In this document: positions 17,575 through 25,605 of the stretch, one piece after another
Layout of the letters: each line of letters starts with the position of its first letter
Position numbering within the stretch: the stretch's first letter is position 1
Assembly (NCBI RefSeq): GCF_008806955.1
Contig: NZ_CP031727.1
Coordinates: forward strand, 1,936,001-2,000,000
Source of the DNA: Cellvibrio sp. KY-YJ-3
GTDB lineage: Bacteria; Pseudomonadota; Gammaproteobacteria; Pseudomonadales; Cellvibrionaceae
DNA length: 64,000 bases
Direction of reading: 5' to 3'
The notes under the pieces: model-generated
The model's input: only the letters and a program-made list of their open reading frames with translations
What the model was told of the DNA's origin: nothing
Database searches by the model: none
Translations under genes and position numbers: made by a program

Positions 17575-18501
17575 ATGTTAAAAAAATCCGCAATAATTCT
17601 AGTAACTATTTTAAGCGGATTTATTATTCTTGGTCTTGTGAGTGAACCGGAACTGCGAGAATCAGGCCAATTAGTCGCGTACCGAGGCGGCGGACAAATT
17701 ATCGATTACCAAAAGCTTGGAGCGGACGGTTGTTCCGCTAGATCAATCGTTCAATCAGAAAATGTTCACATCGAAAATACAGCTGAGTCCATCAAGGATG
17801 CTGATAGTGCTGGGTTCAACGTAATCCATATCAATATTCATCGTTCAAAAGATAATAATTTTGTTCTATTCCATGATTGGACTTTAGATTGTGCTACGAA
17901 TGGCAAGGGTGAAGTAAGGGATAGTACGGTCAGTCTGCTATCAGAGCTGGATGCGGGTTACGGCTATACTTTTGATAATGGCTTGCATTTTCCTTTTAGG
18001 GAAAAAGGATATCGCATTGACAATTTAACAGCGGTTTTAGATGCGTATCCAGACAAAACATTCTGGTTGAACCTCAAAAATAATGATGAGGAATCCTTTG
18101 TCGCTCTGAATGAGCTAATTAGTTCCAGTTATGGGAATCGATTATCGAAGTTTGTTATTTTTTCTAGCGAAAATGGAGTGAGTTGGTTTCGACGCGAAGC
18201 CCCGGCACTAAAGGCAATCAGTGTGGAATCGACCAAAGAATGCGTTAAAAAATATATGTTATATGGGTGGAGTGGGGTATTTCCAGAAGCGTGCTCGAAC
18301 CGCCCTATACTGATTCCACCTGACAAAGCGAAATATCTTTGGGGCTATCCGAGACGCTTCGCAGCACTAGCTCAAGAGAATGGAAGTCGTGTCTATCTGT
18401 GGGCAGAACATACACCGTTGCGAAACCACAAGCTGGAAATTGAAAATGGTATCGGTGTGGTAACTGGTGATATCCATGGAGCTAAAGCTGTTTTTCGTTA
18501 A
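17575..18501 (+). CDS. GDPD-fold protein with substituted active site (probable pseudoenzyme)
   Basis: The 308-residue protein has an N-terminal membrane anchor or signal (residues 5-22) and aligns by eye with glycerophosphodiester phosphodiesterases: VAYRGGG for the usual HRG motif, HIENTAESI for PENT, then FNVIHINIHRSKDNNFVLFHD for the iExD..TkDg..vv.HD block. The first catalytic His is Tyr36, and the two acidic metal ligands are His85 and Asn87; only His100 is kept. Later, FWLNLKN replaces the usual Glu-Lys strand. It therefore probably lacks classical diesterase activity, and might bind a ligand instead. AT-rich like its neighbours. Confidence 0.72.
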   Translation: MLKKSAIILVTILSGFIILGLVSEPELRESGQLVAYRGGGQIIDYQKLGADGCSARSIVQSENVHIENTAESIKDADSAGFNVIHINIHRSKDNNFVLFHDWTLDCATNGKGEVRDSTVSLLSELDAGYGYTFDNGLHFPFREKGYRIDNLTAVLDAYPDKTFWLNLKNNDEESFVALNELISSSYGNRLSKFVIFSSENGVSWFRREAPALKAISVESTKECVKKYMLYGWSGVFPEACSNRPILIPPDKAKYLWGYPRRFAALAQENGSRVYLWAEHTPLRNHKLEIENGIGVVTGDIHGAKAVFR

Positions 18502-18763
18502 TAAATCGTGCTGTTTTGCTTTATATCCAAATCTGAATAGCTGCACTTGATTAAGTAAGTCTGGTAAAGCCAGATAAAAGTAATATGCTGCCAGTGATGT
18601 GAAGCGCCAACCGGATTACTAATTTTTTAAAACACCAAATCAATTTTAACTATTTTATGTTTATGCAATTATAGGTCACCACAAACTTGCATCAGGAATG
18701 ATGTGCGGCGTGAGGATATACGGCTTAGCTATCCAATAAACTGTTATGCAATGGGAGTTAATA

Positions 18764-19231
18764 GTGCATTTTGATCCAGAATTAGATGATGATGTACGAA
18801 AGGCTAGAGAGCGCTTTATCGAAAGTAGAGAGCGCCAGTTGCAATCTATCACCACAGAATCTGTAGAGCGGGCTCTCACATTTTTGTTTTCGGCTAATAC
18901 GGGAAGCGCGGTAGCGCTTTTGGCATACATGGGGGCAATATCTTCTAATCCAGACATTGTTGAGTTTAAGGTTGCTTTAGCATTGTTCTTCTTAGGGGTA
19001 ATGTTTATCGGAATATTTAGAGCCTTTGTCACCGAAATGTACGGTTCTATTTTTTGGAAGTACAAAAAATCAGTCGATAACTATCTCCAAGAAAGACAAG
19101 AGTGGGAAGATTTTTTTAGTGAGGTGAGCGCTCAAGTTGTGAAAAATAATATACCTAGGATATTCGTATATACATCATTTGTATGTTTTTTTCTTGGCTG
19201 TGTATTCGGTGTGTTCGGTCTATATGCATAA
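18764..19231 (+). CDS. Small membrane protein of unknown function in a cassette-like unit
   Basis: I do not recognise this protein. The most likely start is GTG 18764, six bases after GGGAG; an in-frame ATG at 18746 overlaps the sequence GTTATGC and would place the ribosome site inside the gene. The 155-residue product has a charged N-terminal helix (residues 10-35), hydrophobic segments at about 48-66, 72-95 and 130-152, and an acidic loop containing the heptad-like QERQEWEDFFSEVSAQV. It is flanked by the motifs GTTATGC and GCATAAC...GTTATGC, as in integron gene cassettes. Confidence 0.65.
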   Translation: MHFDPELDDDVRKARERFIESRERQLQSITTESVERALTFLFSANTGSAVALLAYMGAISSNPDIVEFKVALALFFLGVMFIGIFRAFVTEMYGSIFWKYKKSVDNYLQERQEWEDFFSEVSAQVVKNNIPRIFVYTSFVCFFLGCVFGVFGLYA

Positions 19232-19436
19232 CAAAGAAAGCCAAAATACTGGTTCAGAGCTCGTAGTTTGGGCGGCCATGTCCAACCTACATAAATGACA
19301 ACTTCCCCTTCTTTTCGATAGCCGAAACGTGGCGGCTTGCTTCGCGAAGCGCTCCCTACGAAATAAATATTTGAGGCGACATAGAAAGCACCCGCATTGG
19401 ACGCTCCTACCAAGTCTGTAAAAGTGTGCGTTATGC
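19226..19436. repeat. attC-like element (tentative)
   Basis: GCATAAC at 19226-19232 overlaps the stop codon of the preceding gene, and its exact complement GTTATGC occurs at 19430-19436; a further GTTATGC is at 18743-18749 just before the same gene. This matches the outer R boxes of integron attC sites (RYYYAAC and GTTRRRY). The inside contains a 12-base palindrome GCTTCGCGAAGC and TCCAA/TTGGA pairs, but I could not line up clear inner L boxes, and 211 bases is longer than usual attC sites. The remainder up to 19588 shows no gene. Confidence 0.35.
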
Positions 19437-19588
19437 TGCGTAATCTATTTCAATGAAATAAACATGTTATTCATGCTGGTAAGGCGTGTTTAGCGAAGCG
19501 CGACGGTATGGGGTTGGAGATGGGATTTATGGCTGCAGTCCTTTGCAACCTATAATTCTTTTAATTATTTATTATTAATAACGAGTTT

Positions 19589-21643
19589 TTAATCGAAGGT
19601 TAATTGTGCTTTTAACCAGTAAGTTCTTCCTGGTTCATTGATGCGGGTGGTTTGGTCGTAACCTGCGATCATGGCGCCTGCTTTGCTGATGTGCTCTGCA
19701 TAAGTTTCATTAAGCAGGTTATCAATACCGGTAGTGAGCAACAGATTTTTGTGCGCGCGCCAGCCAGCGTTAAGCGAGAGCACATTGAAATCTTCGCTTG
19801 CGCCTATGTCTTGTCCTGCGATATTGCCTTTGTTGATATCGACTCGTGTCTGTTCATCCGCAACGCGCCAGAATACACCGGCAGACCAAGTTGGGTTGTT
19901 GTAGTAGAGGCCGAGGCGAAGTTCGATCGGCGGGATTTGTGACAGGTGGGTATTATCTGTTTCGTTAGTGCCGCGCACACTTGCTACCGATGCTTCTGTG
20001 CGCCATGTGTCGGTCAATGCGTAGCTAAGGTCGGCTTCCATTCCCCAAGTTGTTGCATCTACATTGCGGGTGACAGTGGTACTTCTAGTGCTCGTTGGCC
20101 CCGTTGGTTTGTTCACGCGCGATTGGATCAGCAGGTAATTATCAATTTCGTTGTAGAACATAGAGACACTGCTTTTCAGGCGATGCTTGCTGTAAATCGC
20201 ACCTATATCTAACTGGGTTGTTTCTTCCGCTTTAGCGTTGAAGGCACTAATAGAATCCAGCGATTCTTTGCTAATTAATTCCCAGTAGTCGGGAAAACGT
20301 TCGCTGTGGCCAATGCCGGTATAGACCGTAACCCTACGCCAATCTTTTTCGTAGCGTAGAAAGCCGCTGGATAAATTTTCATTGCGTTCTTCGCCTGCAG
20401 TGGGATTGACGTGTTGGGTATTGCCGATCATGCGAGTTGCTGCGCGTTGATCTTCTGCGCTCCAGTCGTCAACGCGTACCCCACCAATTACTCGCTGCTG
20501 CGCTGTTATGGTTTGCGTCCATTCACCAAAGACACCGAGTTGTTGGAAATGCGCATCACCAACGCGCGGCATATCCTGATAGGGCATCATCATTTGGTTT
20601 GAGGTGGAGCGGTTGGTGTGATCGTTCTTCTGGGTATCTGCACCGACTATCAGCTCGGCGGATGAGGTTGGGGTGAAAGTAGCTAGTAGGCGCGCGCCCT
20701 CGGTTTGACGATCGGGGTTGGAGGCCATTTGCATCGTCGTTCCAGTGCGTTCACGCAAAGTGTAATTATCCATCACGTGATCGACATAGTTGTAATAGAC
20801 CTGAGTCTCCAGTTTTTTCCAGAAGGGAGTCAGGTTTTTCACAATCACTTTGGCGCTCAGGTTGTCACGCGCAAATTTTGAGCCGTCCATGCTGCGATCC
20901 GCATAGGCTGCTTCTGCATCGCTTTGGCTGCCGTTGATTTCGATAGTCAGGTCGTCGCTGGGTGTCCAGCCCAAGGCAAGGTTGGTATTCCAGCGGTCGT
21001 ATTGGGAGTGGACTTCGTTACCGTCGCCATCCTGGTAATTATCTTGTTGTGAATGGCTGGCCATTGCGCGGAGATAAAAATCCGGGGTGCCGCCCTGGAG
21101 ATCCATAACTTCATCATTGCGACCAAAACTGCCACCCAAAAGGCTGCTATAGAATTTCCAGCTGGGTTGGGCCATACGCTCCCGGTCGCGTTCAAAAAGA
21201 ACGACACCGGCAGAGTTACCGGGGCCATGAATAACGGTTTGCGGCCCTTTGACCAAGCGAATACGGTCATAAGTTTCCGGGAATACATATGCAGTGGGCG
21301 GATCCATGCGGCTACCGCAGCCGCCCAATACCAGATCACCATCTAATAATAGCGACAGTCGCGATCCGGCCATTCCGCGAAATACCGGATCGCCGCTGGT
21401 TCCGCCTTTGCGGATTACGGAAAAGCCTGGAATTGTTTTAAGGTAATCCGCCCCATCTTGCGCGGGTAGTGGTTGTCTTGGCGCTTTGGGGTCGGTCTCG
21501 ATGGTGAGTGGAGTTTCAGTTTTTACGCCAGTGATGACCATTTCTTCAGGCTTGGATTCATCCTTCGTGTCGGTATCGCCGTAAACAGTCGGGGCAAGCA
21601 ATGTGCAAATAGCCAGACTAATCAGGCGGGATTTACTAGTCAT
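19589..21643 (-). CDS. TonB-dependent outer-membrane copper receptor (OprC/NosA type)
   Basis: The 684-residue protein has a signal peptide (cleavage near VYG|DTD), a short TonB-box-like segment EEMVITG, and a plug domain with the OprC/NosA signature: DGADYLKTIPGFSVIRKGG, GDPVFRGMAGSRLSLLLDG, LGGCGSRMDPPTAYVFPE and LVKGPQTVIHGPGNSAG. The Cys and Met in GGCGSRMD correspond to the region that binds copper in this family. The rest is a 22-strand barrel ending in aromatic ...LKAQLTFD. NosA supports copper supply to nitrous oxide reductase and OprC imports copper. It is divergent from an ABC operon with two copper proteins. Confidence 0.92.
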   Translation of the reverse strand: MTSKSRLISLAICTLLAPTVYGDTDTKDESKPEEMVITGVKTETPLTIETDPKAPRQPLPAQDGADYLKTIPGFSVIRKGGTSGDPVFRGMAGSRLSLLLDGDLVLGGCGSRMDPPTAYVFPETYDRIRLVKGPQTVIHGPGNSAGVVLFERDRERMAQPSWKFYSSLLGGSFGRNDEVMDLQGGTPDFYLRAMASHSQQDNYQDGDGNEVHSQYDRWNTNLALGWTPSDDLTIEINGSQSDAEAAYADRSMDGSKFARDNLSAKVIVKNLTPFWKKLETQVYYNYVDHVMDNYTLRERTGTTMQMASNPDRQTEGARLLATFTPTSSAELIVGADTQKNDHTNRSTSNQMMMPYQDMPRVGDAHFQQLGVFGEWTQTITAQQRVIGGVRVDDWSAEDQRAATRMIGNTQHVNPTAGEERNENLSSGFLRYEKDWRRVTVYTGIGHSERFPDYWELISKESLDSISAFNAKAEETTQLDIGAIYSKHRLKSSVSMFYNEIDNYLLIQSRVNKPTGPTSTRSTTVTRNVDATTWGMEADLSYALTDTWRTEASVASVRGTNETDNTHLSQIPPIELRLGLYYNNPTWSAGVFWRVADEQTRVDINKGNIAGQDIGASEDFNVLSLNAGWRAHKNLLLTTGIDNLLNETYAEHISKAGAMIAGYDQTTRINEPGRTYWLKAQLTFD

Positions 21644-21783
21644 AGTGTTCTCGGTCTTATTTATTAGTTGATTGAGAGAATGGAAAGTGAGCGGCGTTAT
21701 AGAGGATGTCCCAGGCTTGCCACAATGCGCGCCCTATAGATTTTGGCTATGAACTATTGGGAGTGAGGTGGGGGAGGATCGAT

Positions 21784-21813
21784 TTTTGGGGGCGACAATT
21801 TGCATCCCCAAAA
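21784..21813. promoter_or_regulatory. Dyad between the copper receptor and the ABC operon
   Basis: TTTTGGGG and CCCCAAAA form a perfect 8-base inverted repeat around a 14-base spacer in the 279-base divergent region. It lies 110 bases upstream of the lipoprotein start. It is a reasonable operator for joint control of both transcripts; it does not match CueR or FNR sites that I know. Confidence 0.45.
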
Positions 21814-21922
21814 TACGATAGGCTTTATCTATGGTAATTCTGTAGATTGTGCGGAGCCGATCATCAATACTCGCGCGGCACATTTTGTTGATTGGCATGA
21901 CACTACCTTAAAAAGGCATCAA

Positions 21923-22954
21923 ATGAACACCCACGACCCTCTATCTACGTTTTCCCAGCAGCGCCGAAAGCTATTATTAGGCATGACTGCCGCGACCCTC
22001 CCTTTAGGTGTTGCGTCCTGCTCGCGCACCGAAGATAGCAATCTACTGGTGGTGGGTGGATTACCTGTTACCTGCAATCTGACCTTACCCATTGCCTGTG
22101 TTGGTAAGGCGGCGGCGGGTACAGGGGGCGTGGGGTTCCAGTACAGCAAATACAGTGGCTGGCCAGAGATCAAAGAGTCGCTTATGACCGGGCGCATTCA
22201 GGCGGCCTATATGTTGGCGCCTCTGGTGATGGATCTCACCACCAAAAAAATACCACTTAAGATTATTTCCCTCGGGCATAGATCCGGCGCCGTGATAATG
22301 GTGCGCACGGATTCTGACTACAAAACCTTCAGCCAATTGAAAGGTAAACGCATCGCAATCCCAAGCCGTTTTGCGGTGGACTTTTTATTCCTGCGCAAGA
22401 TGCTCGCGCAGGAAAACATGACGCATACCGACATTGAAATTGTAGAAATGCCACCGCCGGATATGCCCGCCGCACTCTACGCCAACGCGGTGGATGCTTA
22501 CTGTACCGGCGAGCCATTTGGTGCCGCCGCACAAAAGGCGGGTTATGCGCGCCCTTTACGCATGACCCGCGATGAATGGCGCAATTACATCTGCTGTGTG
22601 CTGACGGTGCGTGAAGAATTAATTCAGGAGCAACCGGAAGTAGTACAGGATTTGGTTAACCACGTGATGGGGGCGGGTGCATGGTTGGATCAGAATATGG
22701 TGAATCGCGAGAAGGCCGTGCAGATCGCCGCCGGGCGCCAGTTCTTTAATCAGGACCCGAATATTATTCGCTTCGTGATGGAAAATCCTGAAGATCGTGT
22801 GACCTATGGTGATATGCGTATGATCAAGGACGAATTCAATGAGCTGATGGAATTGTCCATTGCTGCAGGAACCCTGACTAGTCCCGTTGCGTATGAAAGC
22901 TATGTTGATGAAACCTTTGTTCGCAATGCTAAACCTGTTGCCATTACAGTTTAA
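21923..22954 (+). CDS. NrtA/SsuA-like substrate-binding lipoprotein of a copper-linked ABC system
   Basis: Start at ATG 21923 (after AAAAGGCATCAA) gives 343 residues. The N terminus RRKLLLGMTAATLPLGVASC combines a twin-Arg-like motif and a lipobox with Cys33. The mature part is a type II periplasmic binding fold of the NrtA/SsuA/TauA class: LVVGGLPVTCNLTLPIACVG, GWPEIKESLMTGRIQAAYMLAP, FSQLKGKRIAIPSRFAVDF and AVDAYCTGEPFG. Cysteines at 51 and 59 and the MPPPDMP stretch are unusual for nitrate or sulfonate binders and could coordinate metal, though this is inference. First gene of a five-gene operon with SCO, cupredoxin, permease and ATPase genes. Confidence 0.85.
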   Translation: MNTHDPLSTFSQQRRKLLLGMTAATLPLGVASCSRTEDSNLLVVGGLPVTCNLTLPIACVGKAAAGTGGVGFQYSKYSGWPEIKESLMTGRIQAAYMLAPLVMDLTTKKIPLKIISLGHRSGAVIMVRTDSDYKTFSQLKGKRIAIPSRFAVDFLFLRKMLAQENMTHTDIEIVEMPPPDMPAALYANAVDAYCTGEPFGAAAQKAGYARPLRMTRDEWRNYICCVLTVREELIQEQPEVVQDLVNHVMGAGAWLDQNMVNREKAVQIAAGRQFFNQDPNIIRFVMENPEDRVTYGDMRMIKDEFNELMELSIAAGTLTSPVAYESYVDETFVRNAKPVAITV

Positions 22955-22966
22955 TAGCAGGATCTG

Positions 22967-23602
22967 ATGATGATTCGATTGATAATGGTGTTTGCGTTTT
23001 GCATAAGTGTTGTAGGAAATGTTGCGGCAGAAAATGTTGCAACAGAAAGCACTGCAACAAAAAGTACTGCATTGAAATCCGGCGTGTTTGATCCACCGCG
23101 CATGGCTCCGGATTTTTCCCTGCCCAGCTCCCGTGACAACCAATTCACGCTGAGCGAACAGCGTGGCAAACTTCTGGTATTGGGTTTTGGTTTTACCAAT
23201 TGCCCTAATGTCTGCCCCATGACACTCGCTAATCTTGCGCAGGTCTTTAAAAATCTTGGTGCGTTAGCTGGGCAAGTACAAGTGGTTTATATGACTGTCG
23301 ATCCTGAGCGCGATACTCCGGCGCGCTTGCGTGAATATTTAACCAATTTCAATTCGCATTTTGTTGGTGTCACCGGTTCTGCCGATGAGTTGGCGGCTGT
23401 GCGCCAGGCTTATGGCATCATCGCGAAAAAAGAAGTGCACAAAAATGGCGGAAATTATGAAGTGCACCACTCTTCGTATATTTATTTGATTGATCGCGAC
23501 GGTTTATTGCGCGCGCTGGTGCCGTTTGGAAAAAGTGCAGACGACATAACCCACGACATCAAAATATTGTTGCAAGAAAAAACGCAACAGGCTGCGTTAT
23601 GA
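22967..23602 (+). CDS. SCO1/SenC family copper chaperone / thiol-disulfide protein
   Basis: The 211-residue product has a signal peptide (cleavage near VAA|EN), a thioredoxin fold starting at APDFSLPSSRDNQFTLSEQ, and the SCO copper site: TNCPNVCPMT (Cys79 and Cys83, CxxxC) plus His167 in YEVHHSSYIYLID. VDPERDTPARL is also typical. SCO proteins deliver copper to CuA centres or keep thiols reduced in the periplasm. It lies 12 bases after the lipoprotein gene, has an AGGATCTG ribosome site before ATG ATG, and overlaps the cupredoxin gene by 4 bases (ATGA), so co-translation is likely. Confidence 0.92.
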   Translation: MMIRLIMVFAFCISVVGNVAAENVATESTATKSTALKSGVFDPPRMAPDFSLPSSRDNQFTLSEQRGKLLVLGFGFTNCPNVCPMTLANLAQVFKNLGALAGQVQVVYMTVDPERDTPARLREYLTNFNSHFVGVTGSADELAAVRQAYGIIAKKEVHKNGGNYEVHHSSYIYLIDRDGLLRALVPFGKSADDITHDIKILLQEKTQQAAL

Positions 23603-24024
23603 AAGTAAGTGTTGGTTATGCCCGGTTGCTGTCGGCTGTAATTTTCGTGGTGAGTACCGCGGCCTTACTGCTTGCCTTTTATCCCCTTCGTTTTGATTCC
23701 CGTGAAGAAGTATTTGAAATTCCCAAGGGTACTTGGGCGCAGCGTATGGCGGGTAATCCGGTCAGCATTCTACCTGACCAGATTTACTTGGCGCTGGGCG
23801 TGCGCGATCTATTAGTGTTGCGCAATCTGGATGATGTGCCGCAAATGTTTGGGCCGACACTGATTATGCCCGGTCAAAGTTTCAAATTGCCGTTTGAACT
23901 GGCTTCTGAGTATGAATTTGCCTGCACTGCCCATGCGAGCGGGCAAATGATCGTAGTAGTTGACCCTGAGCCCACGGCGGGGTGGAATCGTTTGCTGTGG
24001 CGAGTTAAAAATGTGTTTCGTTAG
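23599..24024 (+). CDS. Membrane-anchored cupredoxin-like protein
   Basis: This 141-residue protein has one N-terminal membrane helix (residues 8-29) and a cupredoxin-like barrel. The C-terminal copper loop is FACTAHASGQM: Cys109, His112 and Met117 in the C-x2-H-x4-M spacing of type 1 or related centres. The upstream ligand, usually a His near the middle strand, seems replaced: the equivalent stretch reads DDVPQMFGP, with Met83 as the nearest candidate. It probably passes copper or electrons on the outer face of the inner membrane. It is coupled to the SCO gene by a 4-base overlap. Confidence 0.78.
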   Translation: MKVSVGYARLLSAVIFVVSTAALLLAFYPLRFDSREEVFEIPKGTWAQRMAGNPVSILPDQIYLALGVRDLLVLRNLDDVPQMFGPTLIMPGQSFKLPFELASEYEFACTAHASGQMIVVVDPEPTAGWNRLLWRVKNVFR

Positions 24025-24060
24025 TCGTTGTAAAATTTCAAATAACAAAAGGTAGTTTCT

Positions 24061-24819
24061 GTGATAAAACTCAAAAAAATATTACCGCCGCTAGCGCTAA
24101 TCACGGTGCTAATTGCGGTTTGGTGGATTGTGGTGGTGCAAACTAAAAGCGTGATTTTCCCCACTCCGTTGCAAGTAGTGACTGGTGCAATGGAGTTGAT
24201 TGAAGATGGCACGTTATGGGAGCACATCAGCTCGTCATTAATGCGCGTAGGTACTGGTTTTTTACTGGCGGTACTTATTGCGATCCCGCTGGGCCTATGG
24301 ATGGGGCGTGTCGATAGTGCTTACGCCACGTTAAATCCGGTCTTTCAAATTATGCGGCCCATTTCACCAATCGCCTGGATTCCACTGGCGATTCTCTGGT
24401 TTGGAGTAGGCAATGCATCGCCGATTTTCTTAATTTTTATTGCTGCGGTATTTCCGTTGATTGTGCAAACCGCGGCAGGCGTTCATACCATTGAACCGCG
24501 TTACTTAAATGCGGCCGAAAACTTTGGTGTGTCGCGTTACAAGCTGTATCGGCAAGTAGTCATTCCGGCGGTACTGCCCGATTTAATCGTGGGCATGCGC
24601 ATTTCTTTGGGTGTTGCCTGGTTGGTAGTGGTGGCGGCAGAAATGATTGCCCTACGCTCCGGCCTTGGCTACATGATTATGGATTCACGTAATGCGGGTA
24701 ATCGCTATGATTTGGTGATTGCAGGTATGATTATTATTGGCGTCATCGGACTTTTGTTGGACGGCTTGATGCGACTAATGGAAGGACATAAATCAGTAAG
24801 GTGGCGTTATGACCGATAA
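24061..24819 (+). CDS. ABC transporter permease, NrtB/SsuC/TauC class
   Basis: The 252-residue protein starts with GTG at 24061 after AAAGGTAGTTTCT. It has six membrane segments and the BPD-transport EAA loop: AAENFGVSRYKLYRQVVIPA. IRPISPIAWIPLAILWFG-like sequence (MRPISPIAWIPLAILWFGVG) is typical for permeases of nitrate, sulfonate and taurine importers. It pairs with the downstream ATPase, whose gene it overlaps by 11 bases. Substrate not determined by sequence; the operon context points to copper or a copper-related compound. Confidence 0.9.
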   Translation: MIKLKKILPPLALITVLIAVWWIVVVQTKSVIFPTPLQVVTGAMELIEDGTLWEHISSSLMRVGTGFLLAVLIAIPLGLWMGRVDSAYATLNPVFQIMRPISPIAWIPLAILWFGVGNASPIFLIFIAAVFPLIVQTAAGVHTIEPRYLNAAENFGVSRYKLYRQVVIPAVLPDLIVGMRISLGVAWLVVVAAEMIALRSGLGYMIMDSRNAGNRYDLVIAGMIIIGVIGLLLDGLMRLMEGHKSVRWRYDR

Positions 24820-25552
24820 GATTGTTATTCAAAATATTAAAAAAAGTTTTTCCTCCGGCAGCGAATCAAAATCAGTAATTGACGGTATCAATCTCACAAT
24901 TGCTGATGGGGAATTTATTGCGATTGTCGGCCCATCTGGCTGCGGTAAATCCACACTGATGAAAATGATCGCCGGTTTTTTACAGCCGGATGAAGGCAGT
25001 ATCGCGGTTGATGGCGTAGAGCGCAAAGGCCCCAATGCCAACGGTATTTTGATTTCCCAACACGGCTCGGTATTCCCTTGGTTAACCGTGCAGCAAAATT
25101 TGATGTTTGGTTTAAATGATGAACATGTCGACAAAACGGCGGTTGCTGACCACTATGCGGATTTGGTGGGTTTAAAAGGCTTTGAGCAACACTATCCGCG
25201 TGAGTTGTCGGGCGGTATGTTAAAGCGTGCAGAAATTGCGCGCGCGCTCGCAGTTAAACCGGAAATCCTGTATATGGATGAGCCTTTTTCTGCACTGGAT
25301 GCATTAATGAGCTTGCGTATTCGCACTGAGTTATTGCGAATTTTGGAGGAGGAGCGACACACCGTTATATTGATTACCCACGACGTGGAAGAAGCCGTTC
25401 ATTTGGCTAATCGTGTAGTGGTGTTATCAAACCGTCCGGCAACCATCCAAACAATTTTTGATGTACCTTTTGCACACCCGCGCAAATTATCTGACCCCGC
25501 TTTACAACAATTGCGCGACGATATTTTGCGTGAACTGGGCATTGAGTGTTAG
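24809..25552 (+). CDS. ABC transporter ATPase, NrtD/SsuB/TauB class
   Basis: The 247-residue ATPase has Walker A GPSGCGKST (residues 41-49), Q-loop ILISQHGSVFPWLTV, a signature LSGGMLKRAEIARAL in which the usual Gln is Met, Walker B ILYMDEPFSALD and the switch histidine in LITHDVEEAV. It energises the preceding permease. Last gene of the operon, followed by a bidirectional terminator. Confidence 0.92.
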   Translation: MTDKIVIQNIKKSFSSGSESKSVIDGINLTIADGEFIAIVGPSGCGKSTLMKMIAGFLQPDEGSIAVDGVERKGPNANGILISQHGSVFPWLTVQQNLMFGLNDEHVDKTAVADHYADLVGLKGFEQHYPRELSGGMLKRAEIARALAVKPEILYMDEPFSALDALMSLRIRTELLRILEEERHTVILITHDVEEAVHLANRVVVLSNRPATIQTIFDVPFAHPRKLSDPALQQLRDDILRELGIEC

Positions 25553-25556
25553 TAAA

Positions 25557-25579
25557 AAAGCCGGTGTTTCACCGGCTTT
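25557..25579. terminator. Bidirectional terminator between convergent operons
   Basis: AAAGCCGGTG and CACCGGCTTT form a 10-base stem with a 3-base loop, flanked by A and T residues, between the ABC ATPase gene and the convergent response regulator gene. Confidence 0.88.
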
Positions 25580-25605
25580 AATCTACTTCACAAGGTAACT
25601 GGATT

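Noticed and set aside
19132-19413. Minus-strand open frame of 93 codons over the cassette-like unit
   Set aside because: It runs antisense through the end of the small membrane-protein gene and the attC-like element, and has no ribosome site.
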